Shown here piece by piece: positions 7,739 to 15,399 of a stretch of 54,282 nucleotides of DNA. Made by a program: the position numbers and the translations under genes. The stretch's first letter is position 1. Every line of letters begins with the position of its first letter. This DNA is from an uncultured Bacteroidales bacterium. Its GTDB lineage: Bacteria > Bacteroidota > Bacteroidia > Bacteroidales > FEN-979. The stretch covers positions 1 through 54,282 of the forward strand of contig CAILVF010000023.1 in assembly GCA_903837605.1 (NCBI GenBank), in the 5' to 3' direction. The notes under the pieces are model-generated. The model saw nothing but the letters and a program-made list of their open reading frames with translations, had not been told where the DNA came from and did no database searches.

Positions 7739-8755
7739 TCAGGGTTCAATATTACGAAAGAACTGAAGGCGGAAAAGAAAGACGCTGCCAACTATGGCAG
7801 GGATCCCCAGGTTAATGAACCAAAGCAATACAGAGGCTGCTAAAATGCCAAGGTTCAGATCGGCCGATACCGCCATCATAGGAGCAAAATAGAAACTGAA
7901 AATATAAATGGCAACTGACCCCCTGATACCCAGCTCGGTCAATGCGATCGTGGGGATTATCGCCATGATCAGGTAAATCAGCGATATCAGAAGATATGCG
8001 TAATAAAACGGGATATTGACCCCAAGTGCGCGTAAAAGTAACAGGTACTGGGTTGAGAAGACGATGTATCTCGCAAAGCTCAAGCCCATCAGCACACAGA
8101 GATCACGGTTGGAATACATGGTGAAAACCCTGAAATATTTTCGTATGCGGCTGAGGCCGTTTTGAAGGATCTTTTCCTTCCAGGTGGAAAGAAAAGAAAC
8201 GTTGAAAAAAAGCCCGAGGAGGATAGTGTCGAGAAGCAAAACAAGGAACACAAATGCATAGTAAAGGTATCCCCTGATAAATTCTGCATCAGGCATAAAC
8301 ACAGGTAAAAAGATCAGGAGGGCAATGGATCCTGTGATCAAAGTCACCAGTAACTGGCTCATGCTTCCGATGATAGTAATAAGGATCCCCTCCACATGGC
8401 TGGCTTTTTTAAGTATAAATGCCCTTCCGAAATATTCCCCTATACGGTTTGGAGTGAAAGAACTGATTGTGACCCCGGTGAGTACTGCAAGAACAGACTG
8501 CGGCAGGCTTACCTGTTCAACTTTCCTGATCAGGTTTTGCCATTTCCATGCTTCTATCATCCAGTTCAGGACCATCAAAAACATGATAATTGCAAACATC
8601 CAGAGGAATTTTGAAGAACTGAGGTCATCTTCAAGGGCTTTCAGTAAGGCAGGGAGATCCTGCTTCCAGAACACCTGGTTGATGATGAAAATGTAGGTAA
8701 TGACAAGAATTACGAGCTGGATAAGAAGATTGTATCTTTTATATAACTTTGTCAT
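7739..8755 (-). CDS. Flippase-like (LPG synthase TM region) membrane protein
   Basis: A 338-residue polytopic membrane protein of the UPF0104/lysylphosphatidylglycerol-synthase TM-region family (AglD-like), with about eight hydrophobic segments starting at ~12-28. The conserved family stretches are visible: VSLPQSVLAVLTGVTISSFTPNRIGEYFGRAF near 80-111 and IPTIALTELGIRGSVAIY near 264-281. Members are proposed to move or modify lipid-linked sugars or phospholipids. The MprF aminoacyltransferase domain is absent. It precedes the glycosyltransferase by 6 bp. The minus-strand -7 box lies only about 6 bp upstream of the start codon, so the message may be nearly leaderless. Confidence 0.85.
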   Translation of the reverse strand: MTKLYKRYNLLIQLVILVITYIFIINQVFWKQDLPALLKALEDDLSSSKFLWMFAIIMFLMVLNWMIEAWKWQNLIRKVEQVSLPQSVLAVLTGVTISSFTPNRIGEYFGRAFILKKASHVEGILITIIGSMSQLLVTLITGSIALLIFLPVFMPDAEFIRGYLYYAFVFLVLLLDTILLGLFFNVSFLSTWKEKILQNGLSRIRKYFRVFTMYSNRDLCVLMGLSFARYIVFSTQYLLLLRALGVNIPFYYAYLLISLIYLIMAIIPTIALTELGIRGSVAIYIFSFYFAPMMAVSADLNLGILAASVLLWFINLGIPAIVGSVFLFRLQFFRNIEP

Positions 8756-8768
8756 GCCCGCAAATTTA
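8744..8768. promoter_or_regulatory. Divergent -7 elements between ruvC and the flippase-like gene
   Basis: On the plus strand TAACTTTG (8744-8751) fits the TAnnTTTG -7 element for ruvC at 8777. On the minus strand TAAATTTG (plus coordinates 8761-8768) fits the same element for the gene starting at 8755. Clear -33 elements at the right spacing were not found. Confidence 0.45.
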
Positions 8769-8776
8769 ATGCAAAA

Positions 8777-9340
8777 ATGCCTGAATTACCTCTTGAAAAG
8801 ATTATACTTGGGATTGACCCGGGAACCACCATCATGGGTTACGGGATCATCAGGATTTATGGCAACAAGCTGAGTATGATAGCTTGCGGCGTATTAAAGT
8901 TAGATAAATTCGATGATCATCCATTAAGGCTGAAACTGATTTTCGAAAAAACTCTTTCACTTATTGAGCAGTATAAGCCCGACGAACTGGCAATTGAAGC
9001 ACAGTTTTTCGGAAAAAATGTTCAGTCCATGCTCAAGCTTGGCAGGGCCCAGGGAGTCGCCATCGCCGCAGCATTATACAGGACTATCCCAATTTTTGAA
9101 TACTCCCCCCGTAAGATCAAACAGTCCATTACAGGAAAAGGCTCTGCATCCAAGGAACAGGTGGCAGCCATGCTCCAGCGATTGCTGGCACTTAAGGAAA
9201 TCCCCGAAAGCCTCGACGCAAGCGATGCGCTTGCAGCCGCTGTTTGCCACTATTTCCAGAAAGGAACCCTAGAAACAGGGAAGAAATTTACCGGCTGGAA
9301 AAGCTTTTTAACAGCGAATCCCGGAAGAGTGAAGAAGTAA
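8777..9340 (+). CDS. ruvC: Holliday junction endodeoxyribonuclease RuvC
   Basis: RuvC cuts four-way DNA junctions after RuvAB branch migration in recombination repair. The 187-residue protein has the RNase-H-like core with the expected acidic residues: D14 in ILGIDPGTTIMGYG, E74 in LAIEAQFF, and D147/D150 in SLDASDALAAA. The central FFGKNVQSMLKLGRAQGVA and SPRKIKQSITGKGSASKEQV stretches are typical. It is a single gene here; ruvA and ruvB are not nearby, which is common in this phylum. It converges with the arginase-like gene across a repeat-containing 141-bp gap. Confidence 0.97.
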   Translation: MPELPLEKIILGIDPGTTIMGYGIIRIYGNKLSMIACGVLKLDKFDDHPLRLKLIFEKTLSLIEQYKPDELAIEAQFFGKNVQSMLKLGRAQGVAIAAALYRTIPIFEYSPRKIKQSITGKGSASKEQVAAMLQRLLALKEIPESLDASDALAAAVCHYFQKGTLETGKKFTGWKSFLTANPGRVKK

Positions 9341-9361
9341 AATTATTACGCAAATCAGGCT

Positions 9362-9418
9362 TTGGCTGTGAAGAGCGAAGCATAATGCAAAAGCGCCTTG
9401 GCTGTGAAGAGCGAAGCA
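9362..9418 (+). repeat. Two direct repeats of 21 bp, 36 bp apart
   Basis: A 21-base string containing GGCTGTGAAGAGCGAAGC occurs at 9362-9382 and again at 9398-9418, identical over its length. It sits in the non-coding gap between the convergent ends of ruvC and the arginase-like gene, just before the inverted repeat at 9420-9470. It looks like a dispersed intergenic repeat rather than part of a gene. Confidence 0.75.
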
Positions 9419-9419
9419 A

Positions 9420-9470
9420 CTCACACAAGCCGCATCAGGTGAACGAAGAGAACCGTAGCGGCGGTGTGAG
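9420..9470. repeat. Inverted repeat in the ruvC 3' gap
   Basis: CTCACAC (9420-9426) plus GCCGC (9429-9433) pair with GCGGC (9458-9462) plus GTGTGAG (9464-9470), giving a 12-bp interrupted stem and a 24-nt loop. There is no T-run on either side, so a standard intrinsic terminator is unlikely. It may be a REP-like element or an mRNA 3'-end stabiliser for the convergent genes. Confidence 0.6.
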
Positions 9471-9481
9471 GTTGCGAGCGA

Positions 9482-10660
9482 TTACATGAGCTTCTGATAC
9501 ACCATCCACCACCTGTCAGGGATGTCATTGTTGCAGGCCTGCTGGTAATCCTTATATGAACAGGGCACAAGATAATGCCTTTCATACTTTATCTTTTGCT
9601 CGGCGGGAAGGGGGATCTCCATCCACCAGCGGTCAGTCTTTTTACTCTTGAAGAACACGATTTCTTCCTTATGATCGCTTATGGTTACCCTGTACTTCAG
9701 ATAGTCTTCTTCATTTTTGAAGGGGAAATCATGGGCCCTGTTGTAATAGCCGTCAATGAAATACCATATCATCTGCGATACCAGGTGGGCAGTCTGCCCC
9801 TGCCGGTCAAATTTCGGGTTTACCTCATAAAAACCGATGGAAGTAAGTTTATCGCTGATGCCGGCATACCGAACGATCTGGCAGGCCTCTTCCCCGTAAA
9901 ACCCGTTCGGGCCTGCATTGCCGTTACCCGGAGCATCGGAATACCTTACCGCGGAAATATCAAAACTCAGCATATCGGCATTCCTGACAATAGGCTCGAC
10001 TTCTTCAAGGCTTTCCCTTACAATCCCAACCCTGTATGTATCAAAGAACAGGTTCTTCATCAGTTTTAATGCGTCCTGGTCTATGAAATAACTTTGGTAG
10101 CCAATGTTGGCATAGTTAAACAGGTAGTTTGGCTGGTGAAGGATGATGCTGCTCAGGAAAGACTGGGAGTCCAGTTCGTTCTCGGTTTTACCCAGGTCGA
10201 ACATGGGGTCAATCGCCACAATATTGATGATCTGCCCAAGGCTCTCATAGGCCTTGTAATTCGCAAAAGACAGGTCTTGACCGCCACCGATGATTATGGG
10301 AAGAACATTGCTGTTGATCAGTTCCGCTATAGTACTGCTTAATGCGAAGTAAGTGTCGCTGGGAGAAAAGCCCTTCCTGATATTGCCCAGGTCAACGATC
10401 TTATTTGGATAAGGCCCCGGGAACAACTTGTATAAATACTTCCTTACACTGTCGGGCCCAAGGTCGCAACCTTCATTATTTACCGCATTCCGGTCTTCCT
10501 TTACACCAATGATCGCAAGATTTGCATTGGTAAAATCAGGGAAACTCCCTGTTTCGGAATAGATCTCAATGATGTTGCCCAGGCGAAGCTGGCCCTGGCC
10601 GTCACTGATCATCGGGAATTCCGTTAAATCAACCGGGGAAAAGAAGGTCGAAATGTCCAT
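9482..10660 (-). CDS. Arginase/formimidoylglutamase-like protein, degenerate metal site
   Basis: A 392-residue member of the ureohydrolase (arginase, agmatinase, formimidoylglutamase) superfamily. The fold markers are clear: GPDSVRKYLY near 68-77, IIIGGGQD near 122-129, and the C-terminal GFYEVNPKFDRQGQTAHLVSQM. But the manganese ligands are altered. GGGHD has become GGGQD (125-129), DAHxD has become DPMFD (151-155), and SFDxDxxDP has become SFDISAVRYSDAP (232-244). Two His and one Asp ligands are lost while D151, D155 and D234 remain. It is therefore unlikely to be a normal Mn-dependent hydrolase. It is 6 bp downstream of topA on the same strand and is probably co-transcribed with it. Automatic pipelines may label it formimidoylglutamase. 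Confidence 0.8.
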   Translation of the reverse strand: MDISTFFSPVDLTEFPMISDGQGQLRLGNIIEIYSETGSFPDFTNANLAIIGVKEDRNAVNNEGCDLGPDSVRKYLYKLFPGPYPNKIVDLGNIRKGFSPSDTYFALSSTIAELINSNVLPIIIGGGQDLSFANYKAYESLGQIINIVAIDPMFDLGKTENELDSQSFLSSIILHQPNYLFNYANIGYQSYFIDQDALKLMKNLFFDTYRVGIVRESLEEVEPIVRNADMLSFDISAVRYSDAPGNGNAGPNGFYGEEACQIVRYAGISDKLTSIGFYEVNPKFDRQGQTAHLVSQMIWYFIDGYYNRAHDFPFKNEEDYLKYRVTISDHKEEIVFFKSKKTDRWWMEIPLPAEQKIKYERHYLVPCSYKDYQQACNNDIPDRWWMVYQKLM

Positions 10661-10666
10661 GGCCGT

Positions 10667-12994
10667 TTATTTTTTCTTTTTGGATTTCGATTTGGTGGGT
10701 TCGCTTGAGGTCAGAATCGATTTAACATCATCATAAGTAAGGTCGGCAGCGGTCTTTCCCTTGGGGATCTTGTAATTCTCCTTTTTAAAGGAGATGTAAG
10801 GCCCATACCTCCCGTTCAGGACTTTAATATCGCCATCTTCGGGATACTCCCTGATCACTTTCTTTATCTCTTCATGCCGTTTTGCATGAATGATCTCTAT
10901 GGCCCTTTCAAGATTTACATCCAGGGGGTCGTCCGACACCGGTAATGAAAAGAAGGCCGATTTATGCCTGATGTATGGGCCGAATTTACCGGCAGAAACA
11001 ATGACTTCGGTTCCTTCAAAATCCCCAAGGCTCCTGGGAAGTTTAAACAGTTCCAGTACTTCATCAAGACTGATGGTATCAATGCTCTGGCCTTTTTTCA
11101 GGGCCGCAAAACGGGGTTTCTCGTCATTGTCGGCCTCGCCTAACTGGGCCATCGGCCCAAACCTTCCTATCTTCACATAAATATTCAGTCCGGTTGCCGG
11201 ATCGGTGCCGAGGAGTTTTTCACCTTTTACTTTTTTGGTGTTTTCCATGGTCCCTTCAATTTTTTCATGAAAGGGGAAATAAAACTCTTTCAGCATTTCC
11301 TTCCATGCCAGCTTGCCTTCGGCTATCTCATCAAATTCTTCTTCAACCGTAGCAGTGAAATTATAATCCAGGATATCGTTGAAATTCTGAACAAGAAAAC
11401 CGGTAACCAATCCGCCGATATCCGTTGGGAAGAGTTTCCCTTTCTCATATCCTACAGTCTCGGTTTTGACCGCCTCTGATATCGTGCTGTCCTTAAGGCT
11501 TATGTAGTCATAATTTCTTTGAACACCAGGCCTTTCTTCCTTTACAACATAGTCCCTTTTCTGGATTGTGGAGATGATGGGAGCATATGTCGAGGGACGG
11601 CCAATCCCTAGCTCTTCAAGCTTTTTAACCAGGGTTGCTTCAGTATACCTGTAAGGCTGCTGCGTAAATTTCTGCTGGGCAATCATTTCCCTCAATGAAA
11701 GCTGCTCTCCGGCTTTAAGCGGAGGGAGAACACCTTCCTGGTCATCGGTAGTATCCTCATCCGACGATTCCATATAGACCTTCAGGAAACCATCGAAACG
11801 GATTACTTCTCCCCGTGCAATGAATTTTTCTGTTTTCCCTGTTATCCCTATAGTAACATTGGTTTTTTCAAGTTCTGCATCAGCCATCTGGGAAGCGATA
11901 GTGCGTTTCCAGATGAGGTCGTACAACCTCTTGCCCGAACGGTCGGCTTCAATATTTTTATTGCTCAGGAAAGTAGGACGGATAGCTTCGTGGGCTTCCT
12001 GTGCACCTTTGGTTTTTGTGGCATATTTCCTGGTCTTCACATACTCCTCTCCGAAAGTCTCAGTCACTTCCTTCCTGGCCATTGCAAGGGCCATGTCGGA
12101 AAGATTTACCGAGTCGGTCCTCATATAAGTGATCTTCCCTGATTCGTAAAGCTCCTGGGCAACACGCATAGTGTTGGCCACCGAGAACCCGAGTTTCCGG
12201 GATGCCTCCTGTTGAAGAGTAGAGGTTGTGAATGGAGGTGCCGGGGATTTCTTTGAGGGTTTTGTTTCTACATCCTCAATAGTGTAGCTGACATTAATAC
12301 ATTGCTTAAGGAAATTAAGGGCCTCTTCTTTCGACTGGAACCTTTTGTTCAGTTCGGCGCTGACTGTTTGCAGCTTCTTTCCTTCCTGGACAATAAAATC
12401 CCCTGTTATACGGAAGGCAGATACGGCCTGAAAGCTCCTGATCTCGTCTTCCCTTTCCACAATAAGCCTTACAGCTACCGATTGCACCCTGCCGGCCGAT
12501 AAAGATGGTTTTATCTTTTTCCATAAAAGGGGGGAGAGTTCAAACCCGACGAGACGGTCAAGAACCCTGCGGGCCTGCTGGGCATCCACCAGGTTCATGT
12601 CAAGTTCCCGTGGATTTTCAATGGCTTCGAGTATGGCCGACCGGGTAATTTCATGAAATGCAATTCGCCGGGTGGTCTCCTTTTTCAACCCGAGGGTTTC
12701 CATGAGGTGCCATGCAATGGCTTCTCCTTCACGGTCCTCGTCAGACGCCAGCCATACACAATCACTGTCCTGGGCCAGCTTCTTGAGTTCGCCTACAATC
12801 TTTTTTTTGTCCGGAGAAACAATGTATTTCGGTTCAAATCCCTTATTCACATCCACTCCGAGATCCTTCTTCGAAAGATCTGCCACATGCCCCATGCATG
12901 ATTTCACTGTAAATTCGCTCCCAAGGAATCCGCCAATAGTCTTTGCTTTCGCGGGAGACTCAACAATCACTAAGTTTTTCGTCATATTTAGCAC
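10667..12994 (-). CDS. topA: DNA topoisomerase I
   Basis: Type IA topoisomerase that relaxes negatively supercoiled DNA. The 775-residue protein begins with the Toprim domain (LVIVESPAKAKTIGGFLG at 8-25, DEDREGEA at 85-92), followed by the core with the active-site tyrosine Y290 in GKITYMRTDSVNLS and SAGRVQSVAVRLI near 167-179. The C-terminus lacks zinc-ribbon cysteine clusters and instead has several GRFGP/GKFGPYI/GRYGPYI-type repeats (Toprim_Crpt-like), then a lysine-rich tail. The ATG at 12994 gives MLNMTKNLV; the Met three codons later (12985) is equally possible. It shares a divergent promoter region with miaB. Confidence 0.97.
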   Translation of the reverse strand: MLNMTKNLVIVESPAKAKTIGGFLGSEFTVKSCMGHVADLSKKDLGVDVNKGFEPKYIVSPDKKKIVGELKKLAQDSDCVWLASDEDREGEAIAWHLMETLGLKKETTRRIAFHEITRSAILEAIENPRELDMNLVDAQQARRVLDRLVGFELSPLLWKKIKPSLSAGRVQSVAVRLIVEREDEIRSFQAVSAFRITGDFIVQEGKKLQTVSAELNKRFQSKEEALNFLKQCINVSYTIEDVETKPSKKSPAPPFTTSTLQQEASRKLGFSVANTMRVAQELYESGKITYMRTDSVNLSDMALAMARKEVTETFGEEYVKTRKYATKTKGAQEAHEAIRPTFLSNKNIEADRSGKRLYDLIWKRTIASQMADAELEKTNVTIGITGKTEKFIARGEVIRFDGFLKVYMESSDEDTTDDQEGVLPPLKAGEQLSLREMIAQQKFTQQPYRYTEATLVKKLEELGIGRPSTYAPIISTIQKRDYVVKEERPGVQRNYDYISLKDSTISEAVKTETVGYEKGKLFPTDIGGLVTGFLVQNFNDILDYNFTATVEEEFDEIAEGKLAWKEMLKEFYFPFHEKIEGTMENTKKVKGEKLLGTDPATGLNIYVKIGRFGPMAQLGEADNDEKPRFAALKKGQSIDTISLDEVLELFKLPRSLGDFEGTEVIVSAGKFGPYIRHKSAFFSLPVSDDPLDVNLERAIEIIHAKRHEEIKKVIREYPEDGDIKVLNGRYGPYISFKKENYKIPKGKTAADLTYDDVKSILTSSEPTKSKSKKKK

Positions 12995-13019
12995 TGGATT
13001 TCAAATTCCAATCCGGGTA

Positions 13020-13054
13020 CAAAAGTACGACAATTAACATAATACGTACCTTTG
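13020..13054. promoter_or_regulatory. Divergent -7 elements for topA and miaB
   Basis: TACTTTTG on the minus strand (plus coordinates 13020-13027) precedes topA by about 25 bp. TACCTTTG on the plus strand (13047-13054) precedes miaB by about 45 bp. Both match TAnnTTTG, but neither has a clear -33 element. Confidence 0.5.
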
Positions 13055-13098
13055 TGCCCATTTTAATCCTTAATCCGCCTTAGAGTGAAAGGTGATAT

Positions 13099-14433
13099 AT
13101 GACAGAAAAAAAAGCCCGGAAATTCCATATAGAAACCTATGGCTGCCAGATGAACTTCTCTGACAGCGAGATTGTTGCCTCCATACTTAAAGCTGAAGGA
13201 TTCGAAGCCTGCCAGGACCTTCTCGAAGCTGATATCGTCCTCCTCAACACCTGTTCAATACGGGAGCATGCCGAGGAAAGGATAAGGAAACGCCTGCATT
13301 ATTTTCGCTCACTGAAAAGGAAAAACCCGGGACTTACCATCGGGTTGCTCGGCTGCATGGCCGAAAGGACAAAAATTGCGCTGATGGAAGAAGAACAGCT
13401 TCTCGACATCATCGCAGGTCCGGATTCCTACCGTCACCTTCCCGGCCTTCTGGAACAGGCCGGTTCAGGTCAAAAAGCAATAGACACAATCCTTTCAGCT
13501 GATGAGACTTACGCTGATATACAACCTGTGAAGATTGATTCCAACGGGGTTTCTGCTTACATTTCCATTATGCGCGGATGCGAGAATTTCTGTTCCTACT
13601 GCGTGGTGCCTTATGCCCGCGGGCAGGAACGAAGCCGTGATCCGGAATCGGTGATCCGCGAAGCGAAAGACCTGTTTCTCCAGGGATTCAGGGAAGTGAC
13701 CCTGCTCGGGCAAAATGTGAATTCCTACCAATGGAAGGCAGGGAAGGAAACCATGGACTTTCCGGGACTGCTTGAACGGATCGCGCTTCTCGACCGGAAG
13801 TTAAGGGTCCGTTTTGCTACCTCGCATCCCAAAGACCTGGGTGATGAAGTGATTAATATGATCGCAAAATATCCCAATATCTGCAAAGCCATACACCTGC
13901 CCGTGCAAAGCGGCAGCAATGCGGTACTTGATAAAATGAACCGGAAATATACCCGGGAAGAATATCTCGGCAGGATCAGGGCTATCCGCAACAGCATCCC
14001 CGGATGCGCCATATCCACCGATATAATTACCGGCTTTTGCGACGAAACCGAGGAAGATCATCAGCAAACCCTTGAACTGATGAGGGAAGCAGCCTTCGAC
14101 TCAGCCTTCACGTTTAAATATTCTGAAAGGCCGCAAACGATTGCACAGGAACAATACGATGATAATGTGCCTGCGGAAGTCAAGGAAAGAAGGCTAAGGG
14201 AGATCATCTCACTTCAGCAGGAACTTTCATCTGCCAGCAACCACAGGGACCTTGGCGAGACTTTCGAGGTCCTGATCGAAGGAGAATCAAAACGATCCGA
14301 TAAACAATATTTCGGCAGGAATTCCCAAAACAAGGTTGTGGTTTTCCCAAAAACAGCACAAAAGCCAGGTGAATACGTAAAAGTAAGCATAAAAAGGGCC
14401 ACTTCGGCCACTTTGATAGGGGAAGCATGTTAG
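13099..14433 (+). CDS. miaB: tRNA-2-methylthio-N6-dimethylallyladenosine synthase
   Basis: MiaB adds the methylthio group to i6A37 of tRNAs reading codons that start with U. The 444-residue protein has the three expected parts. The N-terminal UPF0004 domain has cluster ligands C16 (TYGCQMN), C52 (LLNTCSIREHAEERI) and C86 (LLGCMAER). The radical-SAM domain has C161, C165 and C168 in RGCENFCSYCVVPYARG. A C-terminal TRAM domain covers about 375-440. The START-like stretch GQNVNSY and the SGSNAVLDKMNRKYTR segment are typical for MiaB rather than RimO or MtaB. It stands alone between topA (divergent) and the polysaccharide export genes. Confidence 0.96.
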   Translation: MTEKKARKFHIETYGCQMNFSDSEIVASILKAEGFEACQDLLEADIVLLNTCSIREHAEERIRKRLHYFRSLKRKNPGLTIGLLGCMAERTKIALMEEEQLLDIIAGPDSYRHLPGLLEQAGSGQKAIDTILSADETYADIQPVKIDSNGVSAYISIMRGCENFCSYCVVPYARGQERSRDPESVIREAKDLFLQGFREVTLLGQNVNSYQWKAGKETMDFPGLLERIALLDRKLRVRFATSHPKDLGDEVINMIAKYPNICKAIHLPVQSGSNAVLDKMNRKYTREEYLGRIRAIRNSIPGCAISTDIITGFCDETEEDHQQTLELMREAAFDSAFTFKYSERPQTIAQEQYDDNVPAEVKERRLREIISLQQELSSASNHRDLGETFEVLIEGESKRSDKQYFGRNSQNKVVVFPKTAQKPGEYVKVSIKRATSATLIGEAC

Positions 14434-14551
14434 GATCATGACTGACTGAATGTCAGCAACCTGGCATCTGATAATCTTACATCCGAATAAGAAATTGTCA
14501 TGAAAATTTTAGGATGTTTTATCCATTTTTTTAGTTTTGCCTGAAATTCCT

Positions 14552-14559
14552 TAATTTTG
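14552..14559 (+). promoter_or_regulatory. -7 element of the polysaccharide export genes
   Basis: TAATTTTG followed by C matches the Bacteroidota -7 element and lies 22 bp before the start codon at 14581. The upstream T-rich stretch has no clear TTG at 19-21 bp. Its position argues that the in-frame TTG at 14557, which overlaps it, is not the translation start. Confidence 0.5.
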
Positions 14560-14580
14560 CACGCTCAATTCCAGCAATAT

Positions 14581-15381
14581 ATGAAGCATACGCTTAAAAT
14601 GCTTACCCGGGCAGCTTTCCTGCTCCTTGCAATTACCATCCTGTTTTCTTCCTGTGTCCCTCAAAAAAAGATCCTCTATCTGCAGAAGCAGCAGGAGAAA
14701 GATACTGCAAGCCTCTATACCCATAAACATCCGCCCGACTACAGGATACAGCCCAGGGATAATGTATATATCAGGTTGTTCACGCTGGATGAAAAAAGCA
14801 ACCTCTACTTCAACAAACAATCGGGTTCAAGCAATTACAACGATTATGCCAACGATGCCAGCATTTACCTGAATTCATATTCGGTCAGCCCTGATGGTTA
14901 TATTGATTTTCCGGTCGTAGGTAAAATAATGATCAAAGACCTCACTGTTTCGCAGGTTAAAGACGTGCTTCAGAAACTCGTGGACGAATACCTCAAAGAA
15001 ACCGTGGTGGTTGTAAAAATGGTAAACTTCAAGATCACCATAGTGGGAGAAGTAAACCATCCCGGTGAATTCACCATTTATGCCGATAAGATCAATTTTT
15101 TTGAGGCAATCTCACTGGCCAATGATATTACCGAATTCGGCAACAGGAACAAGGTTCACCTGATCCGCCAGACACCGGGAGGTTCAAGGGCATACACCCT
15201 TGATATGACTTCCGACAGCTTCCTCAAATCAGACCAGTTTTATCTTCAGCCCAACGATATAATTTATATTCAGCCCCTGGGCTACAAACGATGGGGTCTG
15301 GGTTCAACTTTCCCCTGGGCAATCGTGATTGCCGCCATATCAACAGGACTGCTTCTGATCACCTATGCAAAGTCATTGTAA
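14581..15381 (+). CDS. Polysaccharide export lipoprotein (Wza/BexD-like)
   Basis: Outer-membrane channel component for exporting capsule or exopolysaccharide. The 266-residue protein starts with a lipoprotein signal ending ILFSSC (lipid-modified C25). The poly_export domain follows (DYRIQPRDNVYIRLFT near 48-63, YIDFPVVGKIMIKDLTVSQ near 108-126). Then comes one SLBB domain (ITIVGEVNHPGEFTIYADKINFFEAI) and a hydrophobic C-terminal segment (WAIVIAAISTGLLLITYA) that could be the membrane-spanning helix. It is shorter than E. coli Wza, as is usual in Bacteroidota. The ATG at 14581 was chosen because the upstream TTG lies in the promoter. The tyrosine kinase gene starts 18 bp downstream. Confidence 0.9.
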   Translation: MKHTLKMLTRAAFLLLAITILFSSCVPQKKILYLQKQQEKDTASLYTHKHPPDYRIQPRDNVYIRLFTLDEKSNLYFNKQSGSSNYNDYANDASIYLNSYSVSPDGYIDFPVVGKIMIKDLTVSQVKDVLQKLVDEYLKETVVVVKMVNFKITIVGEVNHPGEFTIYADKINFFEAISLANDITEFGNRNKVHLIRQTPGGSRAYTLDMTSDSFLKSDQFYLQPNDIIYIQPLGYKRWGLGSTFPWAIVIAAISTGLLLITYAKSL

Positions 15382-15399
15382 ACTGTAAACCCATCTTTT

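Noticed and set aside
9244..9489. 81-codon frame overlapping the end of ruvC
   Set aside because: It reads through the intergenic direct repeats and hairpin; its repeated GCEERS words come from the repeat DNA.
14434..14580. Search for a small gene or RNA between miaB and the export genes
   Set aside because: Only an AT-rich stretch and a -7 element are visible; no ORF with plausible features or stable hairpin.
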